From: Spyradocola merdavium
GTDB taxonomy: Bacteria; Bacillota; Clostridia; Christensenellales; UBA1750
DNA length: 64,000 bases
Assembly (NCBI GenBank): GCA_018711265.1
Contig: DVIM01000026.1
Coordinates: 1-64,000, forward strand
Direction of reading: 5' to 3'
The notes under the pieces: generated by a model
The model's database searches: none
Seen by the model: only the letters and a program-made list of their open reading frames with translations
Told to the model about the DNA's origin: nothing
Part shown: positions 56,599 through 64,000 of the stretch, piece by piece
Numbering within the stretch: the stretch's first letter is position 1
Layout of the letters: each line of letters opens with the position of its first letter
Position numbers and translations under genes: made by a program

Positions 56599-57353
56599 CG
56601 CACACACCTCCCCGGAATCAGCGCCTGTCCCTCCTCGGACAGCGCGCCGTCGTACACCGCGATGTAGGCCTCGACCTCGCGGCCGTCCACCCGCACCGCG
56701 TCCGCCGCAAAGGCCGGCAGAATCCCGCTCCCCCCGACGGAGGTAAACGGCACCGGCCGGGGCCTTCGCCCCGCCTCCAGGCCCTGCAGCGCGCGCCGCT
56801 CCACAACGATCACCGGCAGGTTGCTCACCGGCTCCACGAGCACGTTGCCCGTGTCCACCACCGCCGGCAGGCTCACGCGCCGGCCGCCCGCGCGCACGGT
56901 CAGCAGCGCCGTCGGGCTCCCCGGCCCGCGCTCCTTCCGGCGCGAGAGCACGAGGAGCGCCGCCCCGCCCAGGACCGCCGTGACCGCGGCCGCGCCCGGG
57001 CCGTAGCCCGAGGCCCCGAGCAGGTAGAGCACCCCCGCGCCCGTCCCGCCCAGCAGCAGCGTCGCCACCCACACGAACGCAAAGACGCGCAGCGTCCGCT
57101 TCCAGCAGGAGACGCGCGGCCCCGCGCAGAGCAGCAGCGTCATCCCCGCGCAGACCGCGGTCCGCGGGAGCAGCCCGAGCAGGAACCGCCCCCAGGGCAG
57201 GTACGCGGCCACCGCATAGGCGCAGCCCAGCGCGGCCGCGGCGAGCACGCGCCCCTTGCCCGTGCGGATGCCCGCAAGGCGCGCCGCCAGGAGCAGCGTC
57301 AGCGCGTTCATGCCCAGGTTCTGCGCCACAAACCACTCGATGCTCACCGTCAT
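56595..57353 (-). CDS. spoIIGA: Sigma-E processing aspartic protease SpoIIGA
   Basis: 252 residues from the ATG at 57353. The N-terminal half has five hydrophobic helices, starting VSIEWFVAQNLGMNALTLLL. The C-terminal half is the aspartic protease domain with PAVVDTGNVLVEPVSNLPV (active-site DTG) and PFTSVGGSGILPAF. It sits in the septum and cleaves pro-sigma-E after a signal from SpoIIR. A TATAGT at 57396-57401 (minus) may be its -10. TTGTCG at 57445-57450 resembles half of a Spo0A box; both are weak. Confidence 0.93.
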   Translation of the reverse strand: MTVSIEWFVAQNLGMNALTLLLAARLAGIRTGKGRVLAAAALGCAYAVAAYLPWGRFLLGLLPRTAVCAGMTLLLCAGPRVSCWKRTLRVFAFVWVATLLLGGTGAGVLYLLGASGYGPGAAAVTAVLGGAALLVLSRRKERGPGSPTALLTVRAGGRRVSLPAVVDTGNVLVEPVSNLPVIVVERRALQGLEAGRRPRPVPFTSVGGSGILPAFAADAVRVDGREVEAYIAVYDGALSEEGQALIPGRCVR

Positions 57354-57470
57354 TCCCACGCCGCCCCCCTCCCGCGCTCCCGTCGGATCTCCTTCACTAT
57401 ACCGTTCCCGCCCCGCGCTTTTTGTTGTTCCCGCGTGCGGATGCTTGTCGTGCGGCCTCCAAAAAGGCGC

Positions 57471-57505
57471 AAAAAACCGCCCGCGCAGAACCCTGCGCAG
57501 GCGGT
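57471..57505 (-). terminator. Terminator upstream of spoIIGA
   Basis: Minus strand ACCGCCTGCGCAG, loop GGTT, CTGCGCGGGCGGT, then a run of T (complement of 57471-57476). It insulates spoIIGA from the region upstream. Confidence 0.88.
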
Positions 57506-57712
57506 CAGGCGGTCGAAAAATTGTCCTGCCGCTTTCGGGGATGTGAAAGGGGGTTGCAATCCGCAGCGGTGGTGTGTACGCCTTCAAAGGGAGCGCGCCC
57601 CTTTCGGCCGAGCGTTTGGTCCACAGGCCCATAGGCCGGCCGGAACCCCGAGCCGCCGCTGGCGGTTCGGGGTGAATAGGGAAGGCGGGCCGAATGCCCG
57701 CCTTCCCTATTC
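57471..57712 (-). ncRNA. Candidate structured RNA or small palindromic repeat element
   Basis: If transcription starts about six bases after the CACAAT box, the RNA would begin exactly at GAATAGGGAAGGCGGGC, the 5' arm of a perfect 17-bp hairpin with a 5-base loop. A second hairpin (CCCCGAACCGCC / GGCGGCTCGGGG) follows. The element would end at the terminator ACCGCCTGCGCAG / CTGCGCGGGCGGT plus six T. It matches no family I know. A dispersed repeat is an equal possibility. Confidence 0.4.
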
Positions 57713-57761
57713 GACGCATTGTGCGCGCGGCGTGCCGGCTTTGTCAACGCGCCGCCGGCCT

Positions 57762-60068
57762 CTATTCTCCCCGGCACGCGGGGAAGAGGTCGAGCAGCGC
57801 CTCCTGGCTTCCGTAGTCAAAGTGCCTGCCGCCGTCCGCCGTGAGGACCGCGCAGGAGTCCGACGCCACGTAGAGGACCATCTCCTGTCCATCCTCGCGC
57901 GCGAGCGTCAGCTTCCCGCCAAAGGGGCAGGCCGAAGCGATGGTCTCCTCCGACGCGCGGAGCAGGGATTGCAGCTCCGCGAGCGCCGCCGCGTCCTCGA
58001 TCGTCTGGGCGCGCATCTCGTAGGCCTCCGTTCCGTCGCCCGATACGAGGACCGGGAACTCCAGCGCCGCGCGCACAAGGCGCGTCCCCTCGAGCCAGTC
58101 GAGCGAGACGGCCAGCGGGTCCGCGCCGCGCTTCTGCGCAAAGGCCTCCCGCACCGCCTGCGCGAGCTCCGCGTCCAGAATCCAGCCTCTCCCGCCGTCC
58201 TGCGCGCGCACGCGCAGCCGGTCCGCGCAGAGCGAATACGTCGCGCGCTCCGTCACGATGCAGTCGTCCACGCCGGGAACGCTCCCCGGGGCGTCCGCCG
58301 CGACCTCCGCCGCCTCCAGCCGGGCAAGGAGCTCCGCCCACGGCGCACCCTCGAGCGGGAAGCGAAACTCGAGCCGCTCCGCGATCCCGGTGGCGCTGCG
58401 CGTCTGCTCGTCCATGAGGTACACCACGCCGTAGGGCGCGTCCAGTTCCCGGCCATACGTCATGCCCCGCGCCTCCGCCGCCCGGAGGATGGCCAGCGTC
58501 GTGGGGCTTGTCGCGTCGTGCAGGATCGGGTCCGTGGCCGTGATGAGCACGAGGAACAGGTCCTCCGCGAGCTGGTCCACGCTCTGCGCGCCCGCCAGGA
58601 GGTATTCCCGCAGGAGGATCGCCTCCCCGTCCTCCGCGCGCACGCCGTACTGCTGCAGCTGGCAGTATTCCTCCATCGTGTCCCCGGGCGAGACGGTGCC
58701 GATGCCCCAGACCATCCTCTCGACCGGCTCCGGCGCGATCTCCATGCCCGCCTTGGCCAGGGCGAGGACGTAGGTGTCGCCGTTCGCGTTCCGCCGCCCG
58801 TAGAGGTGGAAGTCCAGCGCCATCTCCGGCAGCAGATCCGCCGTCTCCTCCTGGGAGAGGGAGGAGAACGCCGGAACGCGGCCCGCGAGCGCCGTTTCGT
58901 ACTCCTCCATCGCCTGGGCGACGCGCTCCGGCCGGTCGTCCGGAAGCGCGGTGGGCGTCGCGCTGTCGGCTTCCGCTCTGGGCGTCGGCGCCGGGGACGC
59001 CGCCGGGGCGCTGGGCGCCGGGGTGGGAACGGCCTGCGCGGGCGGCGCATCGCCCGGCCCCGTCATGGTCACCGCGCAGCCCGTCAGCGCGGCCAGCACC
59101 GCCACCGCCGAGAGCGCGGCCGCGAAGCGCCGCCTCCCGCGCGCGAGCCTGGCGATCCTCCGCTTCATGCTGCCGCGGCTCTGCGCCATGGCGGTTGTGG
59201 CGTTGACGAGGCCAGCTGCCGTGGGGGACGGATTCACAAAGGCCAGGAGCGTCTTTCCGTAGGCCTCGCGCGCCTCCTCCCCGAGCGCGCGGATGGCCAG
59301 GGCGTCGCAGGCGCTCTCGCAGTCCTCGCGGCTGCGCGCCGCCGCCAGCCAGACGATCGGGTTGAACCAGTGCAGCACGAGCGCGGCGCTGCGCAGCAGG
59401 CCGAAGACCGCGTCGCCCTGCCGCCTGTGGCTGAGCTCGTGCACGAGGACGTGCGTCAGGCGCTCCTCGCTCTCCAGTGCCGCGGGCGTGAGCACGATGC
59501 ACGGCCGGAACACCCCCATCAGGCACGGCGAAGAGACCGCGCGCGAGCAGTAGACGCGCACGCCGCGCAGCCTGCGCGCAAGGCCGCGGCCCACGCGGCG
59601 TTCCAGCCCTTCCACGGGCTTGCGTGAGCGCCGCACCCGCGCGGCAAAGCGCAGGTTGACGTGGGCGATGCCCGCGGCCGTCCCCACCGCGCCGGTTGCC
59701 CACAGGCACGCCAGCAGCATGCCGACGTCCAGGCCCGCATCGCGCGGCAGCGCGGCCGGGGCCTCCTGCGCGGCGGCATCCTCCGCCGGCGCGGCGGTCG
59801 CCTGCGGCTGCGCCGCCTCCCAACCGGCGAGGACCAGCGGCCGGGAGGCGATCTGCGCCACGGCGCGGTCCACGCGCTGCACGGGCGCGGCGTTGCGGAT
59901 GCTCACCGCGCTCGGCAGGCGCAGGGGCACGAGCAGGCAGAGCAGCACCGGCAGCCACAGCGCATAGCTCAGCCGCGGGGGCAGGCGGCGGCCGAGCAGG
60001 GCGCGCAGCAGGAGCACCAGCAGCGCCATCAGGGAGCCCGTGAGCGTCAGGGTCCAAATCGCTTCCAT
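57762..60068 (-). CDS. M56 (BlaR1/MecR1-type) membrane zinc peptidase with unusual C-terminal domain
   Basis: 768 residues from the ATG at 60068 (GGGGAGGGTGAG site). It has membrane helices at about 8-26, 34-50, 112-135 and 316-332. The zinc motif HELSH is at 210-214, with the downstream ligand region SREDCESACDALA (246-258). The helix at 316-332 ends in a lipobox-like ALTGC. The last 430 residues are outside the cell and do not show the penicillin-binding S-x-x-K domain of BlaR1, so the signal sensed is unknown. It pairs with the BlaI repressor gene four bases upstream. Confidence 0.88.
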   Translation of the reverse strand: MEAIWTLTLTGSLMALLVLLLRALLGRRLPPRLSYALWLPVLLCLLVPLRLPSAVSIRNAAPVQRVDRAVAQIASRPLVLAGWEAAQPQATAAPAEDAAAQEAPAALPRDAGLDVGMLLACLWATGAVGTAAGIAHVNLRFAARVRRSRKPVEGLERRVGRGLARRLRGVRVYCSRAVSSPCLMGVFRPCIVLTPAALESEERLTHVLVHELSHRRQGDAVFGLLRSAALVLHWFNPIVWLAAARSREDCESACDALAIRALGEEAREAYGKTLLAFVNPSPTAAGLVNATTAMAQSRGSMKRRIARLARGRRRFAAALSAVAVLAALTGCAVTMTGPGDAPPAQAVPTPAPSAPAASPAPTPRAEADSATPTALPDDRPERVAQAMEEYETALAGRVPAFSSLSQEETADLLPEMALDFHLYGRRNANGDTYVLALAKAGMEIAPEPVERMVWGIGTVSPGDTMEEYCQLQQYGVRAEDGEAILLREYLLAGAQSVDQLAEDLFLVLITATDPILHDATSPTTLAILRAAEARGMTYGRELDAPYGVVYLMDEQTRSATGIAERLEFRFPLEGAPWAELLARLEAAEVAADAPGSVPGVDDCIVTERATYSLCADRLRVRAQDGGRGWILDAELAQAVREAFAQKRGADPLAVSLDWLEGTRLVRAALEFPVLVSGDGTEAYEMRAQTIEDAAALAELQSLLRASEETIASACPFGGKLTLAREDGQEMVLYVASDSCAVLTADGGRHFDYGSQEALLDLFPACRGE

Positions 60069-60072
60069 CCGC

Positions 60073-60456
60073 TCACCCTCCCCGCTTCCTGTGGTTCTCC
60101 AGCTCCCGCACGAGGTCGTCGATCTCCTCCGGCGTGAGCGTCTCCTGCTCCACGAGCGAGTGGATGAGCAGCGCGCTCCTGCCGCCAAAGACCTTGCGCA
60201 GCACGGACTGCGTCTCCTGGCGCACGGCCTCCTCGCGGGGCAGGCGCGCGCGGTACTGCATGGGGCTCGTCCCCGCGACGACCTCCGCGCTGCCCTTCCG
60301 GCACATGCGCTTGAGCAGGGAGATCACGGTGTGCTTGCTCCACCCGGTTTCCTCCGCGAGCGCGCGCGTGATCTCCGGCATGGTCCAGGTTCCCCCTTGC
60401 CAGAGCAGCTCCATGATCTTCCACTCGCTGTCGGTGACGGTCTTCCTCTCCTCCAC
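60073..60456 (-). CDS. BlaI/MecI-family repressor
   Basis: 127 residues from the GTG at 60456 (AAGGGGGA site). The winged helix reads VTDSEWKIMELLWQGGTWTM, then EETGWSKHTVISLLKRMCRK, typical of BlaI. The C-terminal helices (LVEQETLTPEEIDDLVRELE) form the dimer. BlaI proteins are cut or released when the partner M56 protease is activated. It is the first gene of the pair, and two similar 12-13 base sites flank its promoter, consistent with autorepression. Confidence 0.93.
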   Translation of the reverse strand: MEERKTVTDSEWKIMELLWQGGTWTMPEITRALAEETGWSKHTVISLLKRMCRKGSAEVVAGTSPMQYRARLPREEAVRQETQSVLRKVFGGRSALLIHSLVEQETLTPEEIDDLVRELENHRKRGG

Positions 60457-60476
60457 GGCAAAATCCCCCTTTTTAT

Positions 60477-60523
60477 GAACAACTTGTCTACCACAGGATA
60501 CCACGCGGTAACAAGCTTGTCAA
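60477..60523 (-). promoter_or_regulatory. BlaI/M56 promoter with two candidate operators
   Basis: Minus strand TTGACA (complement of 60518-60523), 17-base spacer, TATCCT (complement of 60495-60500). On plus, TAACAAGCTTGTC (60509-60521) and GAACAACTTGTC (60477-60488) are near copies. One overlaps the -35 and the other lies just past the start, as expected for repressor sites. Confidence 0.65.
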
Positions 60524-60538
60524 CGTCAAAACGCAAAA

Positions 60539-60574
60539 CTGCCCGCTCCGCGAATTTCGCCGCGGAGCGGGCAG
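60539..60574 (-). terminator. Terminator of ftsZ
   Basis: Minus strand CTGCCCGCTCCGCG, 8-base loop, CGCGGAGCGGGCAG, followed by TTTTGCG. Confidence 0.88.
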
Positions 60575-60586
60575 GAAAAGGGGACT

Positions 60587-61933
60587 TTACTTCTTGTTGC
60601 GGCGCAGGAAGGCCGGCACGTCATTGTTGTAGCTGCGGCGCGCAGCGGGCTGCGCGGGCGCGTCGGGGATGTCGTCCTCGTCGCCGAAGACGCGCTGGTT
60701 GCGCATGGGGCGGACGGGCTGCTGCGCCTGGTAGTCGTCAAAGGCGGAGGGCTGGGCCTGCGTTTCCGGCTCCTCGGCGGCGGGCTCCTGCGCGGGCTCC
60801 TCGTAGGCGGTGTTCAGGTCGCGCAGGCGGCTCTGACGCGGGGCCTGGGCGCTGCGCTCGTCGCGGACCCAGACGGGGATGCGCTCGGTGACGCCGTCGT
60901 TCTGCTGGGCCGCGGGGGCGGTGCGCTGCGGCTGGGCGGCGGGCTGGGCCGCCGCGCCGGACTTGGGCAGGTTGTACTCCGCGCCCTCAAAGCCGGTGGC
61001 GATGACGGTGATGCGGACCTCGTCGTCGAAGGTCTCGTCGATGCCCGCGCCGAAGATGATGTTCGCGTCGGCGTCGGCGGCCTGGGCGATGAGGGAGGCG
61101 GCCTCGTTGACCTCCAGGATGCCGATGGTGTTGCCGCCGGTGATGTTGATGAGCACGGCCTTGGCGCCGTCGATGCTGGTCTCAAGCAAGGGGCTGGAGA
61201 TGGCCTGCTTCGCGGCCTCGACCATGCGGTTCTCGCCCTTGCCCAGGCCGATGCCCATGTGGGCCATGCCGCGGGACTGCATGATGGTGCGCACGTCGGC
61301 AAAGTCCAGGTTGATCAGCGCCGGCACGGCGATCAGGTCCGAGATGCCCTGGATGCCCTGGCGGAGCACGTCGTCCGCCATGCGGAAGGCGTCGGGCAGA
61401 GAGGTGTTCTTGCCAACGATCTGCAGGAGCTTGTCGTTGGGGATGACAACGAGGGTATCGACCTGGGCCTTGAGCTCCATGATGCCCTTTTCGGCGTTGA
61501 GCATGCGCTGACGGCCCTCAAACAGGAAGGGCTTGGTCACAACGCCGATGGTGAGGATGCCCAGCTCGCGCGCGAGCTGCGCGACGACGGGCGCCGCGCC
61601 CGTGCCCGTGCCGCCGCCCATGCCGGCGGTGATGAAGACCAGGTCGCTGCCCTTGAGCATCTTGGAGATCTCGTCCTTGCTCTCGTCGGCCGCGGCCTTG
61701 CCGATCTCGGGCTTTGCGCCCGCGCCCAGGCCCTTGGTCAGCTTTTCGCCGATCTGGATCTTGTTTTCCGCCTTGGACTGCGAGAGCGCCTGGCGGTCGG
61801 TGTTGATGGCGACAAATTCCACGCCGCGCAGGCCGTACTCCACCATGCGGTTGACGGCGTTATTGCCTGCGCCGCCGCAGCCGACGACCTTGATGCACGC
61901 GCCGGCCACAACTTCCTGTTCAAATTCCAGCAC
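60587..61933 (-). CDS. ftsZ: Cell division GTPase FtsZ
   Basis: 448 residues from the GTG at 61933 (AGGGGGA site). It polymerises into the division ring. KVVGCGGAGNNAVNRMVEYG at 15-34 and the tubulin signature GGGTGTG at 106-112 bind GTP; the T7 loop region DLIAVPALINLDFADVRTIM is intact. A long Ala/Pro/Gln-rich linker (about 320-430) leads to the conserved tail DVPAFLRRNKK, which binds FtsA. Unusually, a BlaI/M56 module lies between ftsZ and spoIIGA. Confidence 0.98.
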   Translation of the reverse strand: MLEFEQEVVAGACIKVVGCGGAGNNAVNRMVEYGLRGVEFVAINTDRQALSQSKAENKIQIGEKLTKGLGAGAKPEIGKAAADESKDEISKMLKGSDLVFITAGMGGGTGTGAAPVVAQLARELGILTIGVVTKPFLFEGRQRMLNAEKGIMELKAQVDTLVVIPNDKLLQIVGKNTSLPDAFRMADDVLRQGIQGISDLIAVPALINLDFADVRTIMQSRGMAHMGIGLGKGENRMVEAAKQAISSPLLETSIDGAKAVLINITGGNTIGILEVNEAASLIAQAADADANIIFGAGIDETFDDEVRITVIATGFEGAEYNLPKSGAAAQPAAQPQRTAPAAQQNDGVTERIPVWVRDERSAQAPRQSRLRDLNTAYEEPAQEPAAEEPETQAQPSAFDDYQAQQPVRPMRNQRVFGDEDDIPDAPAQPAARRSYNNDVPAFLRRNKK

Positions 61934-61990
61934 TGAAAATCCCCCTATCCGTTCAACTAAATCAAATGGGAATAAACGCTTGTCCAGGCG

Positions 61991-63163
61991 TCACTTTGTG
62001 AAGAACGCCTTGAAGAATCCGCCGATCTTGCCGCCGCTTTCCTGGGGCTTGATCTCCATCTGGCTCACGGACTCATAAACGAGCTCGAGCAGGCCGATCG
62101 CCGAGGAATACGCGGGTGAATTGAGCTTGACGGCCGGCGGCGTGGGCGCGCGGAACGTGCGCTCCACGACGGAGGAGATGGTCTCCCGCCCGCCGCGCAT
62201 GAGGATGAGGCCGCCGCCGGTGATGTAGAAGGTCGACCGCGGCGAGAGGAGGGAGGCGTCCTCCTCGATGGCGTCGTGCACCATGTCCGACAGCTCCGCA
62301 ACGCGCGGCTCGATGACGGCCAGCACATTTTCCCGGTGGAAGGAGACGGTCTGCCCCTCCGGGTCCTTGACGGAGAGCTGGTCCTGGCCGATGCCGAAGG
62401 TGTACTTGCGCTTGAGCTCCTCGGCCATGTCCATCGTGATGCCCAGCTCCATCGCCAGGTCCGCCGCAAGGTGGCCGCCGCCCATGGGCAGAACCTTGTA
62501 GCGGATGAGCGCGTCGCCCTGGATGAAGAGGACCTCCGTCGTCAGGTACCCGACGTCCACCAGGACCGCGACCTTGTCCCTCTCCTCCGGGGGAACGAGC
62601 AAAAGCGCCTCGCCCAGGGCCGGCGAAAGGTAGCCGCTGATGTGGATGTCCTGCTGCTCCATGCGGGCCTGCATGTCCTCCAGGAACGTCGGGTCCGCAA
62701 CGACAAAGGAGGCCATGCAGCGGATGACCTGCCCCTTGAGCCCGGCCGGCTCCATAGTGCGGCGGTCGTCCACCGTGAACCACGCCGGGCTCCTGTGGAT
62801 GATGACCCCCTCGCGCTGGTTCTTGTAGTCCAGCGCAAGGTTCATGACGTCGTCCACGTCCTCGGGCGTGATGCGCCGCTCGCTCTCCAGGTCCAGCACG
62901 ACCTCGTTTTGCTCCAAATGAATGAAATCGCCGGGCACGCCGACATAGATTTCCTTTATTTCTCTTCCGGACGACAGCTCCGCTTCGCGCACGGACTTCA
63001 TAATGGCCTGCTCCACCTCTTCATCCGAGGCGTTCCAGTGGCCGTCGCTGTATCCGTCATAGGGCACGACGCCGAAGCCCAGCAGCTGCGCCGGACCGGA
63101 GCCGTTCCCTTCACCCACCAAAGTCACGATCTTGGAGGTTCCAAATTCAATGGCTGCTGCCAT
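61991..63163 (-). CDS. ftsA: Cell division protein FtsA
   Basis: 390 residues from the ATG at 63163 (AGGTGAAG site); a GTG three codons upstream is an alternative. FtsA tethers FtsZ to the membrane. The actin fold is seen in AAAIEFGTSKIVTLVGEG, VLVDVGYLTTEVLFIQGD, LPMGGGHLAADLAMELG and STFYITGGGLILMRGG. The SHS2 insert lies at about 75-165. The C-terminus GGKIGGFFKAFFTK is a candidate amphipathic membrane helix. It is more divergent than Bacillus FtsA, but its place before ftsZ supports the call. Confidence 0.9.
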   Translation of the reverse strand: MAAAIEFGTSKIVTLVGEGNGSGPAQLLGFGVVPYDGYSDGHWNASDEEVEQAIMKSVREAELSSGREIKEIYVGVPGDFIHLEQNEVVLDLESERRITPEDVDDVMNLALDYKNQREGVIIHRSPAWFTVDDRRTMEPAGLKGQVIRCMASFVVADPTFLEDMQARMEQQDIHISGYLSPALGEALLLVPPEERDKVAVLVDVGYLTTEVLFIQGDALIRYKVLPMGGGHLAADLAMELGITMDMAEELKRKYTFGIGQDQLSVKDPEGQTVSFHRENVLAVIEPRVAELSDMVHDAIEEDASLLSPRSTFYITGGGLILMRGGRETISSVVERTFRAPTPPAVKLNSPAYSSAIGLLELVYESVSQMEIKPQESGGKIGGFFKAFFTK

Positions 63164-63235
63164 GCTCTTCACCTGTGTACTACCTCCCAACCCGTGCAGG
63201 ATTCTTGTCTGCACAACTTACCCATTCTATTTCTT

Positions 63236-63264
63236 ATTATACTTCAAACTTTCCGCCTTGAAAA
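63236..63264 (-). promoter_or_regulatory. Promoter upstream of ftsA
   Basis: Minus strand TTTTCA (complement of 63259-63264), 17-base spacer, TATAAT (complement of 63236-63241), in the 179-base gap after ftsQ. Confidence 0.68.
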
Positions 63265-63342
63265 GGTCTGCTTTCTCTCCCGCAGGTAAAATCCCCTGAC
63301 ATTTTCTGACTCTTTACAAGTTGGAAACATATGGAAGCGCGC

Positions 63343-64000
63343 TCAGCCGGCCTCCTCCGGCGCATCCGGCTCCTCAGAAGGCGGCGGCGTCTGCTGGGGC
63401 TCGTCCGACGGCGCGGCGCTGGATTCCGGCTCGCTGCCGGCATCCGGTTCACTGCTGCCGGCATCCGGCTCGCTGCCGGCGTCCGGCGTGGCGCCGGCGT
63501 CCGGCTCCGTGCCGCCGTCCGGGGCGGGCGTCTCCTCCGGCGCAAGGTAGGAGGCGTTTTCCCCGGTGGAGACGGTGATCACGCCGCCGGAATACCCCTC
63601 GGAGACGAGGATCGGCTCCACCGCGCGCAGCCAGCGGATCTTTTCCGCCATGTCTTCAAAATTTCCCAGGCGCACCTCAAAGCCGCTGACCGTCGTCATC
63701 CACAGGTCGGATACGGCCTCCAGGTTGATCTCGGAGACGAGCTGGATGACGTCTTGGCTGTGCAGCTCGGTCAGGATCGCGCGCATGGCGTCCATCTGGC
63801 TCTCCTGGCTGGCGGCGACGGTCTCGCCCACGGCGGCGCCGCCGACCACGTTCAGGCTGCTGACCACGGGCAGGTCGAGGTCGCCCAGGCCCGGCTGCAC
63901 CTCCAGGACAAAGCCCGTCTCGTCCACGACGAGGAAGCTGTCCTGGTAGCGGATGGCTGCGCTGGCGCGGCGCTCAAAGACCTGGATGCGCAGCGTATCC
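63343..64000 (-). CDS. ftsQ: FtsQ/DivIB cell division protein, N-terminus outside window
   Basis: 218 residues are visible and the frame stays open to the window edge. The segment VFERRASAAIRYQDSFLVVD, followed by ETGFVLEV, is the beta-domain core of FtsQ/DivIB, here outside the membrane. DLPVVSSLNVVGG and VRLGNFEDMAEKIRWLRAVE also fit. The last 60 residues are an acidic Pro/Asp/Ser/Glu tail with PDAGSEP-type repeats. The N-terminal membrane helix and POTRA domain would lie beyond 64000. It precedes ftsA in the usual order. Confidence 0.88.
   Translation of the reverse strand, partial: DTLRIQVFERRASAAIRYQDSFLVVDETGFVLEVQPGLGDLDLPVVSSLNVVGGAAVGETVAASQESQMDAMRAILTELHSQDVIQLVSEINLEAVSDLWMTTVSGFEVRLGNFEDMAEKIRWLRAVEPILVSEGYSGGVITVSTGENASYLAPEETPAPDGGTEPDAGATPDAGSEPDAGSSEPDAGSEPESSAAPSDEPQQTPPPSEEPDAPEEAG
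63370..63530 (-). repeat. Asp/Pro/Ser repeat tract at the end of ftsQ
   Basis: Imperfect tandem units encoding PDAG-SEP, seen four times (GTEPDAG, ATPDAG, SEPDAG, SSEPDAG), with nucleotide near-identity among the last three units. Confidence 0.7.

Larger units (their letters stand above)
57354..57761. other. Palindrome-rich intergenic region between spoIIGA and the M56 gene
   Basis: A 408-base gap. It holds, on the minus strand, a possible promoter TTGACA-18-CACAAT (57718-57747) and a perfect 17-bp hairpin (57674-57712). Next come a 12-bp hairpin with one mismatch (57634-57661), several shorter palindromes, and a strong terminator (57471-57505). The last 118 bases lead into spoIIGA. No protein-coding gene is convincing here. 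Confidence 0.7.

Noticed and set aside
57435..57777. Overlapping frames in the gap between spoIIGA and the M56 gene on both strands
   Set aside because: All frames run through hairpins and a terminator, lack ribosome binding sites and show no domain; a non-coding element explains the region better.

Overview
This window comes from a high-GC, Gram-positive, endospore-forming member of the Clostridia, probably a gut lineage near Christensenellales or Oscillospirales; the genus cannot be read from the sequence. The evidence is the conserved order ftsQ-ftsA-ftsZ ... spoIIGA-sigE-sigG-ylmC-nrdR, a yabP-yabQ-divIC cluster, two T-box leaders, a GlgC/GlgD-type glycogen pathway, and promoters close to TTGACA-17-TATAAT in an otherwise GC-rich sequence. 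Nearly all of the window is chromosomal core. I found no insertion sequence, prophage, CRISPR array, rRNA or tRNA.

Layout. 1-5113 (minus): a cut-off MFS transporter gene, then a T-box-controlled operon of aminotransferase, tyrS and a lipoprotein, then a small membrane protein gene whose 3' end carries the operon promoter. 5240-6997 (plus): a glycerophosphodiesterase and L-lactate dehydrogenase. 7042-10702 (minus): Ppx/GppA, a DivIC-like protein, YabQ, YabP, and a secreted SH3/peptidoglycan-binding protein. 11030-22375: a glycogen region, with glgP and a GH13 glucosidase on plus and glgB-glgC-glgD-glgA on minus. A DUF1858 redox protein, a possible small RNA and a lipoprotein lie between the two glycogen operons. 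22636-25500 (plus): an iron-sulfur aldo/keto reductase and a large unassigned TIM-barrel-like protein.

25573-31740 (minus): a second T-box operon of a small membrane protein, valS, folC, an MGDG-synthase-like glycosyltransferase and a frameshifted GNAT. 31804-34573: a divergent RelA/SpoT-domain protein (minus) facing isocitrate dehydrogenase (plus). 34650-42579 (minus): an elongation operon vanW-DUF4321-maf-mreB-mreC-mreD-mrdA. 42681-48066 (minus): a PHP phosphoesterase, tilS-hpt-ftsH, and a MarR regulator. 48257-53847 (minus): a phosphate-response block, phoB-phoR then pstC-pstA-pstB-phoU, with no pstS and with an altered PstB ATPase. 53915-64000 (minus): nrdR, ylmC, sigG, sigE and spoIIGA, then a palindrome-rich 240-base element and a BlaI/M56 pair, then ftsZ, ftsA and the end of ftsQ.

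How the parts fit. The two T-box leaders link tyrosine and valine tRNA charging to aminotransferase/tyrS and valS expression. The glycogen operons cover synthesis (glgBCDA) and breakdown (glgP plus glucosidase). The mre/mrdA and fts blocks build the cell wall during elongation and division, and the fts block runs into the early sporulation sigma cascade. The least ordinary parts are the pst module without a binding protein, the BlaI/M56 module between ftsZ and spoIIGA with its palindromic neighbour, and the intergenic RNA candidate near 15762-15848.
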